Source of the DNA: Bacillota bacterium
GTDB lineage: Bacteria; Bacillota; UBA4882; UBA8346
Assembly: GCA_023410535.1 (NCBI GenBank)
Contig: JAEYPR010000012.1
Location: 39,274-103,273, forward strand
Length of the DNA stretch: 64,000 bases
Direction: 5' to 3'
The notes beneath the pieces were generated by a model that was not told where the DNA came from, ran no database searches, and saw only the letters and a list, made by a program, of their open reading frames with translations. The translations under genes and the position numbers were made by a program. Of this stretch, positions 16,972 through 25,033 are shown piece by piece; position 1 is the stretch's first letter, and the number at the start of each line of letters is the position of its first letter.

Positions 16972-17979
16972 ATGAAGATATTAATCGTCGAAGATGAAAT
17001 CGTCAGCCAAAAACGGCTCGAACTGCTTATCCAGCACCTGGGTTATGAAACGGTCGTTGCCAATAACGGCGCCGAAGGCTGGGAATTATGGAAAAGTGAA
17101 CGTCCCCGCATCGTGATCACCGACTGGGTCATGCCGGAACTGGACGGATTGGAGCTTTGCAAAAAGATCCGCCTCTCGGAAGGGAGTCTTTATACTTATA
17201 TCGTCATGGTCACTTCCAAAAGCGAAACCCATGATCTGGTCGAAAGCATGGACGCCGGGGCCGATGACTTTATCAGCAAACCCTACATCAAAGACGAGTT
17301 GGCGGTCAGAATCCAATCAGCCCGCCGGATTATCGACTTTCAATCGCGGGATATCGCCATCTTTGCCATCTCCAAACTGGTCGAGTCCCGCGATCCCGAA
17401 ACCGGTAACCATTTGGAACGGATTCGTCATTATTCGCGCCTATTATCCAAGACATTGATGGAAATAAACCGTTTCCCCCAAGAGATTGACAACCTTTTCA
17501 TTGACAATATCTTTCTCACCAGTCCGCTGCATGATATCGGCAAAATCGGCATCCCGGACAACATTCTTTTAAAACCGGGCCTATTGAATGACGAAGAGTT
17601 TGCGGTAATGAAAACCCATACCACCATCGGTTTCAACGCGCTAAACGAAGTGCTCAAACGCAATCTCAAAGTTGAGTATCTGAAAATGAGCGCGTCAATC
17701 GCCCTTTCCCACCATGAAAAATATGACGGGACCGGTTATCCCCAAGGCTTAAAGGGGGAAGAGATCCCGCTCTGCGCGCGGATTGTCGCATTGGCCGATG
17801 TTTACGACGCGCTCAGCAGTAAACGGGTATATAAGACTGCCTTCACCCACGATGTCGCCAAATCAATCATCATCAAAGACAGCGGCAATCATTTCGATCC
17901 GGTAATGGTCGAAGCTTTTTTAGCCTGCGAGGCTGAATTCATTAAGATTAATCAGAATTTCGCCGAGAACGATCTCTAA
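16972..17979 (+). CDS. Response regulator with HD-GYP output domain (c-di-GMP phosphodiesterase)
   Basis: 335 residues: a receiver domain (1-120, phospho-acceptor Asp 51 in 'VITDWVMPELDG', Lys in 'ISKPY') and an HD-GYP domain (about 135-325) with 'HLERIRHYSRLLS', the HD pair in 'SPLHDIGKIGIPDNIL' and the GYP motif in 'HHEKYDGTGYPQGLKGEEIP'. Known members hydrolyse c-di-GMP. It follows the hybrid kinase by about 190 nt on the same strand, so it may receive phosphate from it and link a ligand signal to c-di-GMP turnover. GGGGGGAG precedes the start. Confidence 0.93.
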   Translation: MKILIVEDEIVSQKRLELLIQHLGYETVVANNGAEGWELWKSERPRIVITDWVMPELDGLELCKKIRLSEGSLYTYIVMVTSKSETHDLVESMDAGADDFISKPYIKDELAVRIQSARRIIDFQSRDIAIFAISKLVESRDPETGNHLERIRHYSRLLSKTLMEINRFPQEIDNLFIDNIFLTSPLHDIGKIGIPDNILLKPGLLNDEEFAVMKTHTTIGFNALNEVLKRNLKVEYLKMSASIALSHHEKYDGTGYPQGLKGEEIPLCARIVALADVYDALSSKRVYKTAFTHDVAKSIIIKDSGNHFDPVMVEAFLACEAEFIKINQNFAENDL

Positions 17980-18010
17980 TTTTTGATTTCATTCAACATT
18001 TTACCATCCT

Positions 18011-18043
18011 TTTACACAAATTGGGTTCCATTTATATTATAAT
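18011..18043 (+). promoter_or_regulatory. Promoter of the Spo0E-like gene
   Basis: TTTACA (18011-18016) is followed after 16 nt by TATATT, with an overlapping TATAAT at 18038-18043, about 35 nt before the ribosome-binding site of the small gene. Confidence 0.5.
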
Positions 18044-18076
18044 GAAAAACGGTCTGAAAAAAGGAGTGGTATTACG

Positions 18077-18253
18077 ATGCCAAGTCAGGCGACAATCCAA
18101 AAATTAGCCGATCTAAAAGAACAATTGGGGAATTTATGGGATGCCCGCGGGACCACCGATGGTGAAATCTTAGCGGTTGCCACCCGCATCGATAAGTTAT
18201 TGAACGAACATTATCGTTTAACCGCGGGCTCCAGCCAGCAAACCAGTGGATAG
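18077..18253 (+). CDS. Spo0E-like aspartyl-phosphate phosphatase (small sporulation regulator)
   Basis: A 58-residue protein: a helical hairpin with 'IQKLADLKEQLGNLWDARGTTDGEILAVATRIDKLLNEHY'. Length, the turn with T-D-x-E, and the second helix ending R-I-D-K-L-L-N fit the Spo0E family, small proteins that dephosphorylate Spo0A-P to delay sporulation. The usual S-Q-x-L-D core reads A-T-R-I-D here, a conservative variant. AAGGAG lies 11 nt upstream of ATG 18077, and the gene has its own promoter and terminator. It follows a phosphorelay-type kinase and a receiver protein. Its small size makes it easy to miss. Confidence 0.8.
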   Translation: MPSQATIQKLADLKEQLGNLWDARGTTDGEILAVATRIDKLLNEHYRLTAGSSQQTSG

Positions 18254-18286
18254 CCGCACCCATGATTTCACGAATACAACAACAAA

Positions 18287-18335
18287 GGGAGTGTCGCAAA
18301 ACTACCAAGTAGCTTACGGCACTCCCTTTCTGTTA
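18287..18335 (+). terminator. Intrinsic terminator after the Spo0E-like gene
   Basis: AAAGGGAGTG pairs with CACTCCCTTT around a long loop and is followed by CTGTTAC. A near-identical stem occurs at 41642-41696. Confidence 0.65.
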
Positions 18336-18406
18336 CAAATAATATTTCAGAGAAAAGACAAGCAATTTCGCCGCTCGTCACATCATATCATTAGGTCCGA
18401 TTCAAG

Positions 18407-18658
18407 CTACTGAGCGGCGGCCGCCAATGCTTTGGCCAATTGGTCCGGACAAGAGGTTTTCTTGTCGCCACAGCGGATTCCCTTCAATAGCTCGATTACC
18501 TCCGCGACCGGCCGGCCCGTGGCCAGTTGGCATAAACCCTCCAGATTTCCTTCACAGCCATCCTCAAAACGGACCCGAACCAAAATTCCCTGATCGATGC
18601 CAAAATGGATTCGGCTCGAACAAACCCCGTGGGTTTGATAGTCAAATTCTTGCATCAT
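18407..18658 (-). CDS. TSCPD-domain protein (four-cysteine TIGR03905-type)
   Basis: An 84-residue cytoplasmic protein with the signature near its C-terminus (KKTSCPDQLAKAL) and conserved cysteines in 'HGVCSSRI', 'GCEGNLEGLCQLATGR' and 'GIRCGDKKTSCPD'. The same fold occurs at the C-terminus of some B12-dependent ribonucleotide reductases; the role of stand-alone copies is unknown. GGAGG lies 3 nt before ATG 18658 and 6 nt before the adjacent ATG 18655, so either may be used. It is 22 nt downstream of the MFS exporter gene and probably co-transcribed. Confidence 0.85.
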   Translation of the reverse strand: MMQEFDYQTHGVCSSRIHFGIDQGILVRVRFEDGCEGNLEGLCQLATGRPVAEVIELLKGIRCGDKKTSCPDQLAKALAAAAQ

Positions 18659-18680
18659 GCTCCTCCAAGTGTATTGCAAA

Positions 18681-19904
18681 TCAGGCGCGTTTTTCCAAGG
18701 TGTCGGCATTAAACAAATCGGGAAAAAAACGGATCCAAAGCAATACCACGGTCAATGTTCCAAAACCCCCGATCAGCACGGCCGGGACCACCCCAAGCCA
18801 AGCGGCGGTCATTCCCGATTCGAACTCGCCGAGTTGATTAGAGGTGCCGATGAACATGGAGTTCACCGCGCTGACCCGGCCTCGCATCTCATCGGGAGTA
18901 TGCATTTGGACCAGGGAATTGCGGATCACCACGCTGATTATATCCGATGCTCCCAGCAGGACCAAGGCCGCTAAGGACAGGACAAAGGATTTCGAAAGTG
19001 CAAAGACAATCGTGGCCATCCCAAAAACGGCCACGGCCCCAAACATGGTCCGGCCAACCCGGTGTCTGATCGGGTGCTGGGCGAGGAAAAACGAGGTTGT
19101 CAAAGCGCCGATGGCAGGCGCGGAACGGAGCAGACCCAAACCCCACGGTCCGGTCTGCAAGATTTCCCGGGCGTAAATCGGCAGCAATGCGGTAGCCCCG
19201 CCGAGCAACACCGCGAAAAGGTCCATTGAGATCGCTCCCAAGATCGCGGGGCGACTCCAAATGAAAGAAATCCCGGCAAAGACCGAGCCCAAACTGACCG
19301 GCTCCCGTTTGGGCAATACCTGGGTTACCTTGACTAATGTCAAGAAAGTGCTGGCACTTAAAAACAAGACCGCCGCCACTGTATAAACCGTAATCGGGCT
19401 AGCGGCATATAAAAAACCGCCCAACGCCGGGCCGATGATCACCGCCGTCTGAGTCGACGAGGCTTCCACCGCCAAAGCGCGCGGGAACTCCGCCGTACTG
19501 ACCAATCCCGGCACCAGCGCTTTTTGGGTCGGCACCTCGAAGGCCCGCGCCGCGCCGATCAAAAAGACGATCACTAAGATGCTTACGCGATCAATCCAAC
19601 CGTTCCAACTACCGATAGCCAAGGCGATCGCCGCGCAACCTTCAACGATTTGGCAAATCCTGACCACATTGCGGCGGTTATAATGATCGGCCACGTGACC
19701 GACGATCAAGGTTAGCAAAAACATCGGCAAGAATTGTACCAAGCCCACCAAACCAAGGAAAAAGGCGCTTTTGGTAAGGGCGTACGCTTGCCACCCTACC
19801 GCCACCGACAACATTTGAAAAGCAAAAGTGGCGCTGACCCGCGCCATGATAAACCGCGCAAACGGTTTACTCTGGAAAAGAAAAGCCAAATTGGAATTAT
19901 TCAT
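18681..19904 (-). CDS. MFS exporter (enterobactin-exporter-like, MFS_3 type)
   Basis: A 407-residue transporter with about 12 membrane helices and the MFS loop 'GHVADHYNRRNVVRI' after helix 2, plus 'RAFEVPTQKALVPGLV' and 'MRGRVSAVNSMFIGTSNQLGEFESG', typical of the EntS/macrolide-efflux group. The substrate is unknown; drug or siderophore efflux are family possibilities. It is transcribed from a consensus promoter (19982-20010) through a leader of about 70 nt. GGGAG lies unusually far (13 nt) from the start. Confidence 0.88.
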   Translation of the reverse strand: MNNSNLAFLFQSKPFARFIMARVSATFAFQMLSVAVGWQAYALTKSAFFLGLVGLVQFLPMFLLTLIVGHVADHYNRRNVVRICQIVEGCAAIALAIGSWNGWIDRVSILVIVFLIGAARAFEVPTQKALVPGLVSTAEFPRALAVEASSTQTAVIIGPALGGFLYAASPITVYTVAAVLFLSASTFLTLVKVTQVLPKREPVSLGSVFAGISFIWSRPAILGAISMDLFAVLLGGATALLPIYAREILQTGPWGLGLLRSAPAIGALTTSFFLAQHPIRHRVGRTMFGAVAVFGMATIVFALSKSFVLSLAALVLLGASDIISVVIRNSLVQMHTPDEMRGRVSAVNSMFIGTSNQLGEFESGMTAAWLGVVPAVLIGGFGTLTVVLLWIRFFPDLFNADTLEKRA

Positions 19905-19981
19905 CGACGTAACAATACTCCCTATCTAAGAATGCCTTCGATGCTTGACAGCGGTTCTAGAGGCGACTGGCAATGAAATGA

Positions 19982-20010
19982 ATTATAGATTCATCCCTCG
20001 TCAATGTCAA
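19982..20010 (-). promoter_or_regulatory. Perfect-consensus sigma-A promoter for the MFS exporter
   Basis: On the minus strand, TTGACA (20010-20005) and TATAAT (19987-19982) are separated by exactly 17 nt. A second, overlapping TTGAC lies in the spacer. Confidence 0.85.
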
Positions 20011-20086
20011 CGGCTTAGGCGTCGGTTCGAACGATTTGAAAACAAAACCCTCCTTAAATGAATGCCCGTCGTAACCCGCCCAATGC

Positions 20087-20112
20087 AAAAGCCGCCCGCG
20101 AGCGGACGGCAA
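20087..20112 (-). terminator. Intrinsic terminator of the antiporter gene
   Basis: On the minus strand, GCCGTCCGC and GCGGGCGGC form a GC-rich stem followed by TTTTGC, about 60 nt after the stop at 20173. Confidence 0.8.
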
Positions 20113-20172
20113 ACCATGGACTTAAACTTAACGGTGCGCTTCGTCAAATCTGCGCCATTTAGCTCGGATTGT

Positions 20173-21438
20173 TTACCGAAAAAAGATCAAGGTCATCAAT
20201 AAAAAGATCGGAATCAAAATGCAGCCCGAGTACAACATGTAACCGAAAAAGTGCGGTACCTTGACGCCCTGTTCTTCGGCAATCGACTTGACCATAAAGT
20301 TCGGACCGTTCCCGATATACGTGTTGGCGCCCATAAAAACCGCGCCGCAACTGATCGCGGCCAACAAGTCGTTGCGCACGCCGGCGATTACGGTATGACC
20401 GGCTGCGCCCAGCGCTTTAGTAACGCTCTCCGCCAAGGAGAAGGTGGTCACATAAGTCGGCGCGTTATCCAGGAAAGAGCTCAATCCGCCGGTAATCCAA
20501 AAATACTGCCAGGTGCTGACGATTCCCAGTTTGGCGCCGTTGGCGTGGAGCAACATCATCAACGGTTTCATGGTGATAAAGATTCCGACAAACAAGATCG
20601 CCACCTCGGCGATGGGTCCCCAAGTGAATTTATTCGCTTGGCGCAATTCCCGCTTCGTTAAGAGCAATGACAAAGCCGAAGCTACAACCATACCAATTTC
20701 CCGATAAGGAGCCGGCACTTGGAAGAAGATCAACCCGATCACTGCCAACAAAAAGATAATATTTATATTTCCAACAACCTTCAACGGTTGAATTTCCATC
20801 GCATCACGCTGCCGGTGCCGCAAGTCTTCCCGTTTGTATGCGTGGATGTCCCAGATATAAAAGACCGCAAGGACCACCCCCACCGCAAAAAGCCATTCCG
20901 GCCATAAACTTAAGTTCCAACCAAAAGGGACTCCGCGCAGATACCCCAGGAACAATGGCGGATCGCCAAGTGGCGTCAGTAAACCGCCAATATTGGAGAC
21001 TAAAAAAATGAAAAAAACCGGGATATGCTTGATAAAAACCCGTTCACTGTTGGTCTTCAGCAGCGGCCGGATCAGCAGCATACTGGCGCCGGTGGTTCCG
21101 ATGAAGTTCGCCAAAATCGCGCCGAGGCAAAGAAAACCGGTATTCACCAAGGGGGTGGCCTTTAAATCTCCGGTAAATAGGATGCCACCGGTAATGACAA
21201 ACAAGGACCCGATCAATACGATAAAGGAGATATACTCGGCCATCGTCTCGGCGACGGCTGCCATTTCCCGGTTGGCTCCAAAATAAACCAGGACCGGCAG
21301 CGCCATTGCCGCCGCAATGATCGCCTTGTTGCGGTTATGCTCCCAAAAATGCGGCGCCATCAACGGAAAGACGGCGATAAACAATAGTAGCAACGCAAAC
21401 GGGGCGCAAAGTAAAGCCGGAATCTCAGCTCCTGCCAT
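20173..21438 (-). CDS. Sodium/proton antiporter or citrate transporter of the CitMHS_2 type
   Basis: A 421-residue membrane protein of the ion-transporter superfamily with about 11 helices. Conserved parts are 'ANFIGTTGASMLLIRPLL', 'SNIGGLLTPLGDPPLFLGYLRGVPF' and 'GGLSSFLDNAPTYVTTFSLAES...MGANTYIGNGPNFMVKSIAEE', the two hairpin motifs of this family. Members are usually annotated as putative Na+/H+ antiporters; the actual ion or anion is not certain. The start at 21438 has GGGAGGG 6 nt upstream; the longer frame begins with an unsupported TTG. Single-gene transcript. Confidence 0.85.
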   Translation of the reverse strand: MAGAEIPALLCAPFALLLLFIAVFPLMAPHFWEHNRNKAIIAAAMALPVLVYFGANREMAAVAETMAEYISFIVLIGSLFVITGGILFTGDLKATPLVNTGFLCLGAILANFIGTTGASMLLIRPLLKTNSERVFIKHIPVFFIFLVSNIGGLLTPLGDPPLFLGYLRGVPFGWNLSLWPEWLFAVGVVLAVFYIWDIHAYKREDLRHRQRDAMEIQPLKVVGNINIIFLLAVIGLIFFQVPAPYREIGMVVASALSLLLTKRELRQANKFTWGPIAEVAILFVGIFITMKPLMMLLHANGAKLGIVSTWQYFWITGGLSSFLDNAPTYVTTFSLAESVTKALGAAGHTVIAGVRNDLLAAISCGAVFMGANTYIGNGPNFMVKSIAEEQGVKVPHFFGYMLYSGCILIPIFLLMTLIFFR

Positions 21439-21696
21439 AACAAACCCTCCCAACCTTTTCGATCACAATTCCCATTGAAGAAATTATAACAAAAGGGTGT
21501 TCAGCTCGACCGAGAGCTTCCCACCCTAACATCCTGAATCACTTCATATAGTCGGGTCGATTAAGGTAATCATACAATTTCCTTGCTTGTAAGCGAGCCC
21601 CAACAGCTTTCCACCCAACCGTCAATCAATTATTCCAACATTTTTATCTTAACAAAAGCCTTTGGAAATGTCAAACAGCGCTGTGTCAAAACCTGA

Positions 21697-23082
21697 TTAA
21701 ATTCCGCCCAAAATGCACATAATGCTTTCTTTCGTTGGAAAACGCCGATTGGCATCATAAAACGGATTCGCATAGCGTTTTAATGCCTGCGGACTGTCCT
21801 CGGCATTCGCATCCATCCATATCTTGACAGTTCCATCCGGATAATACGTCAGCAACTGTTCACCCGGATGGTTGACAATTTTCGAACACATGGCAATCCG
21901 GCCGCCAATTTCTTTAATAAGCTTACCGTTGCGATCGATGATTTGCGCATCACCGCCGATCATCCCTGAGATAATCTCATGTAGACCATCCCCGTTAACA
22001 TCGACCGGCGCAGTGTCCGCAATACTGTAAGGCAATTTAACCGGTTTTCCGGTCAAAGCTTCAAAAGCGAACTCGGTAATCCCGGAATAATAGCGTCCTT
22101 CCAAGGTTTTAGTCTGCTTTTCGATTCGAACCGCCGTGGCGATCAATTCACCCTGCGCGCCGATCCGACCAACCCACCCCTTGTGGATATGTCCATACTC
22201 TAATGCGCTCCAGATGTGTTCCCCTTGATGATTATATAAAATGATTCTGGGCGCCAACTCTTCAAAACTTTCACGGATAACCCAAAACATCCAGCGTCCA
22301 CTTTCCGCATCAGGAATTGGTTGAATCATATCTGAATGACCATGCCACGTATCACGGTCCGCGCAAAAAACTTCTTTACCCGTATCAAACTCGATGCACC
22401 GTTCACCCCAGAGAAATTCGTCAACGCCATCATTGTTAATGTCAAAGACCGGATAGTTATGACCGCCTCGCGCTCCAGGCTCGTCTTTGTCAATCGTCTT
22501 TTCCCAGCGCAAAGTCATATCCGGTTTCCAGGCTTGAAACTGCATCAAACCATACGTCCCCTGGACCGTGATTAACACCGGTTCTCCTTTGGCGTAACCG
22601 CCAAAGATATGACAACGGAAAAACTCCCCGAAATACTGGTTGATATCGGTTTTCGGCCACGGCCACTGGCCGGTGGTTGCGCCGGTTAACGTATCGACCC
22701 GTTCCAGTACAAATTCGTTGTAGTTAAATGGATGAATGGTATCTAAGTTATTAACAAACCAGATTTCATCCACGCCATCCTGATCAAGATCAAAAGCAAA
22801 AAACGTGCTGAACGCCGTTCCCGGACATACTCCCGCCCCGAGATCACGCTTCCATAAAACTTCACCTTTCTCGGTATATACCATCATTTTAAACGTATCC
22901 GTGGGATAACAAAACATCTCGTAACTTGCGTCAATGTCATAGTTGGCACTGTATACGCTAAGAAATGCTTTATCTTGGTTTTTACCCAGACTGACGGGTA
23001 CCGTCCGAAAATTCTGGAGTTTCTGACCGACGTTCATCTCGAGATAAGGCCGGATATCGATGGACTTTTTTCCTTTATCCAT
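21697..23082 (-). CDS. FG-GAP-like beta-propeller protein with calcium loops (rhamnogalacturonan-lyase-like?)
   Basis: 461 residues without a signal peptide. At least three D-x-[DN]-x-D-G-x-x-E loops (DLDQDGVDE, DINNDGVDE, DVNGDGLHE) mark a Ca-binding propeller like the FG-GAP or PL11 rhamnogalacturonan lyase folds. Aromatic blades (WPWPKTDINQYFGEFFRCHIF, GHSDMIQPIPD) could form a sugar cleft. It is the last gene of an ABC sugar importer operon, so it may act on imported oligosaccharide in the cytoplasm. I cannot assign catalytic residues, so the enzyme call is inference. GGAG precedes ATG 23082. Confidence 0.6.
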   Translation of the reverse strand: MDKGKKSIDIRPYLEMNVGQKLQNFRTVPVSLGKNQDKAFLSVYSANYDIDASYEMFCYPTDTFKMMVYTEKGEVLWKRDLGAGVCPGTAFSTFFAFDLDQDGVDEIWFVNNLDTIHPFNYNEFVLERVDTLTGATTGQWPWPKTDINQYFGEFFRCHIFGGYAKGEPVLITVQGTYGLMQFQAWKPDMTLRWEKTIDKDEPGARGGHNYPVFDINNDGVDEFLWGERCIEFDTGKEVFCADRDTWHGHSDMIQPIPDAESGRWMFWVIRESFEELAPRIILYNHQGEHIWSALEYGHIHKGWVGRIGAQGELIATAVRIEKQTKTLEGRYYSGITEFAFEALTGKPVKLPYSIADTAPVDVNGDGLHEIISGMIGGDAQIIDRNGKLIKEIGGRIAMCSKIVNHPGEQLLTYYPDGTVKIWMDANAEDSPQALKRYANPFYDANRRFPTKESIMCILGGI

Positions 23083-23107
23083 GACTATTACTCCTTCAAG
23101 AGATATT

Positions 23108-23953
23108 TTATCCTTTCATACCGCTGGTAGCGATACCTTCAATAAAGTAGCGTTGCGAAAAGAAGAATATAACAATTAATGGCAGAATCGAAACTAATGC
23201 CATCGCCATCACTTGGTTCCAAGCGACCGCTGACGCCGAGTCCAGTGAAATTCGCAATCCCAATGAAAGTGGATACTTTTTAACACTGTTGATATAGATT
23301 AAGGAATCAAAAAAGTCATTCCATGTCCACATAAATTGGAATAACCCTGCCGAAAAAACCGCCGGTTTCATGAGCGGCAGCAAAATCTTAAAAAATATGG
23401 CTGTCGAACCGCAGCCGTCGATACTGGCCGCCTCATCCAAATCTCTCGGAATTCCGCGCAAGAATTGAATCAACATAAAGATAAAAAAGGGATAACAGGC
23501 AAACAGCGCCGGCACTATGAACGGTAAATACGTGTCCAACCACCCAAGTTTGTTAAATAGCAGATAACGCGGAATGATAATAACCGCATTGGGCAACATC
23601 AAGGTCGAAATCATCAATGAAAACCAAAAGTTCTTCAAAGGAAACGTAAACCTGGCAAAACCGTATGCCACCACCGAACAGGATAATACCGTAAATAAAA
23701 CCGTGGGAACAACCATCCAGAATGTGTTTAGAAAGAATGTGGCGTAAGTGTATTGCCCCGCTCCCATCCAACCTTTTAGGTATGCTGCAAAGGAATAGCT
23801 TGCGGGTAGGAGCTGGGTCGACCCAAAGATTTCGGAATTCGTTTTAAATGTCGCGAAGATCATCCAAAAAAACGGATAAATCATCATCAATCCAAATATT
23901 GATAACAAGCAATATGTTAAGGCTTTTGAGATAATTTTTACATCGTTACTCAT
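23108..23953 (-). CDS. Carbohydrate ABC transporter permease (MalG/LacG type)
   Basis: 281 residues with six membrane helices and the cytoplasmic EAA loop 'DEAASIDGCGSTAIFFKILLPLMKPA' that contacts the ATPase. Start 23953 is favoured because GGGGGA lies 6 nt upstream; the gene then overlaps the end of the MalF-type gene by 8 nt. It pairs with that permease and the binding protein at 25034. No ATPase gene is present in the operon, so a shared MsmK-type ATPase elsewhere must energise it (common in CUT1 systems). Confidence 0.9.
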   Translation of the reverse strand: MSNDVKIISKALTYCLLSIFGLMMIYPFFWMIFATFKTNSEIFGSTQLLPASYSFAAYLKGWMGAGQYTYATFFLNTFWMVVPTVLFTVLSCSVVAYGFARFTFPLKNFWFSLMISTLMLPNAVIIIPRYLLFNKLGWLDTYLPFIVPALFACYPFFIFMLIQFLRGIPRDLDEAASIDGCGSTAIFFKILLPLMKPAVFSAGLFQFMWTWNDFFDSLIYINSVKKYPLSLGLRISLDSASAVAWNQVMAMALVSILPLIVIFFFSQRYFIEGIATSGMKG

Positions 23954-24869
23954 TGGCATTTCCCCCATCATCGTAAAATACCCATTTCGACGACGTTTTG
24001 AAAACGAGATAGGTCAGTGTAAGAATGATCAAAAACAATACCCACGAAATCGCGCTGGCATAACCCATCCGAAAATTGGTAAACGCTTCAATATAAAGCT
24101 TCAAACCAATTAAATACGTTGATTTCATTGGTCCGCCGTTTGTCACCACAAATGCGGAAGTGAAATTTTGGAGCGCGTTGATCGATTGCATAATTAAATT
24201 GAAGAATAGAATCGGGGTCAGCATTGGCAGCGTTATTTTGAAAAAGACCAATATCCGCGAAGCGCCGTCCATTTTAGCGGCTTCATATAACTCGATGGGT
24301 ATTTGTTTTAATGCGGCTAAAAAGAGGACCATGGAAGAACCAAACTGCCACACCTGCAAAATACTGATCGTAAACAATGCCAGGTTAGGATCGCCCAGCC
24401 AGTCAATTGCGCCGATGCCGAAGACCTGCAGTAATTGATTGATCGTTCCCTCTTTCATAAACATGATCTTCCACAAAGCGGAAATCGCGATGCTGCCGCC
24501 TAAGATTGACGGGAGATAATAGAGCGTCCGAAAGAAATTTACTCCTTTAATTTTTATATTCAATAACAAAGCAACCAGTAAGGAGAAGATTAACTTACTG
24601 GGAACGGAGAGTAACGCATATAACCCTGTTACCAAGATCGACTTGATAAATTCCGGATCTGCAGTAAACAACCGGATATAATTGTCGAACCCGATCCATT
24701 TGGTGTTACTCATTACATTGTAATTGGTGAAAGAATAAAAAAACGACGCCACAAACGGATATAATTGAAAGACAAGAAATCCAACGATCCAAGGCGAAAT
24801 ATAAAATAACCCTTTATATTCTTTTATGAATTGATTAAAGTTCATTTTGGGAACAGTTACATTATTCAT
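23946..24869 (-). CDS. Carbohydrate ABC transporter permease (MalF/UgpA type)
   Basis: 307 residues with six helices and the EAA loop 'YEAAKMDGASRILVFFKITLPMLTPI'. I place the start at ATG 24869, where GTGAGG lies about 6 nt upstream; the longer frame to 24998 begins at TTG inside a hairpin and has no ribosome-binding site. It is the second gene of the importer operon, separated from the binding-protein gene by the hairpin at 24969-24996. Confidence 0.9.
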   Translation of the reverse strand: MNNVTVPKMNFNQFIKEYKGLFYISPWIVGFLVFQLYPFVASFFYSFTNYNVMSNTKWIGFDNYIRLFTADPEFIKSILVTGLYALLSVPSKLIFSLLVALLLNIKIKGVNFFRTLYYLPSILGGSIAISALWKIMFMKEGTINQLLQVFGIGAIDWLGDPNLALFTISILQVWQFGSSMVLFLAALKQIPIELYEAAKMDGASRILVFFKITLPMLTPILFFNLIMQSINALQNFTSAFVVTNGGPMKSTYLIGLKLYIEAFTNFRMGYASAISWVLFLIILTLTYLVFKTSSKWVFYDDGGNANE

Positions 24870-24968
24870 AACATGCCTCACAGTACGTATTGATGATTTG
24901 AGGAGCTGATCCCGCAGCGATAGCGTATCCATCGTCCCAATTTCCCAATTAAACCAAATTTTATAGGT

Positions 24969-24996
24969 GGTGCTCTCCCCATATGGGGAGAGCACC
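24969..24996 (-). promoter_or_regulatory. Intercistronic stem-loop between binding-protein and permease genes
   Basis: GGTGCTCTCCCC and GGGGAGAGCACC form a perfect 12-bp stem with an ATAT loop and no T-run. As known for malE-malF, such a hairpin can protect the upstream binding-protein message and lower permease output. Confidence 0.75.
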
Positions 24997-25033
24997 AAAG
25001 AGAGAGGGTTGCTATTTGCTAATGAATCAAATC

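Noticed and set aside
24870..24998. N-terminal extension of the MalF-type permease to 24998
   Set aside because: It would begin at TTG inside a perfect hairpin, with no ribosome-binding site; ATG 24869 has GTGAGG at good distance.
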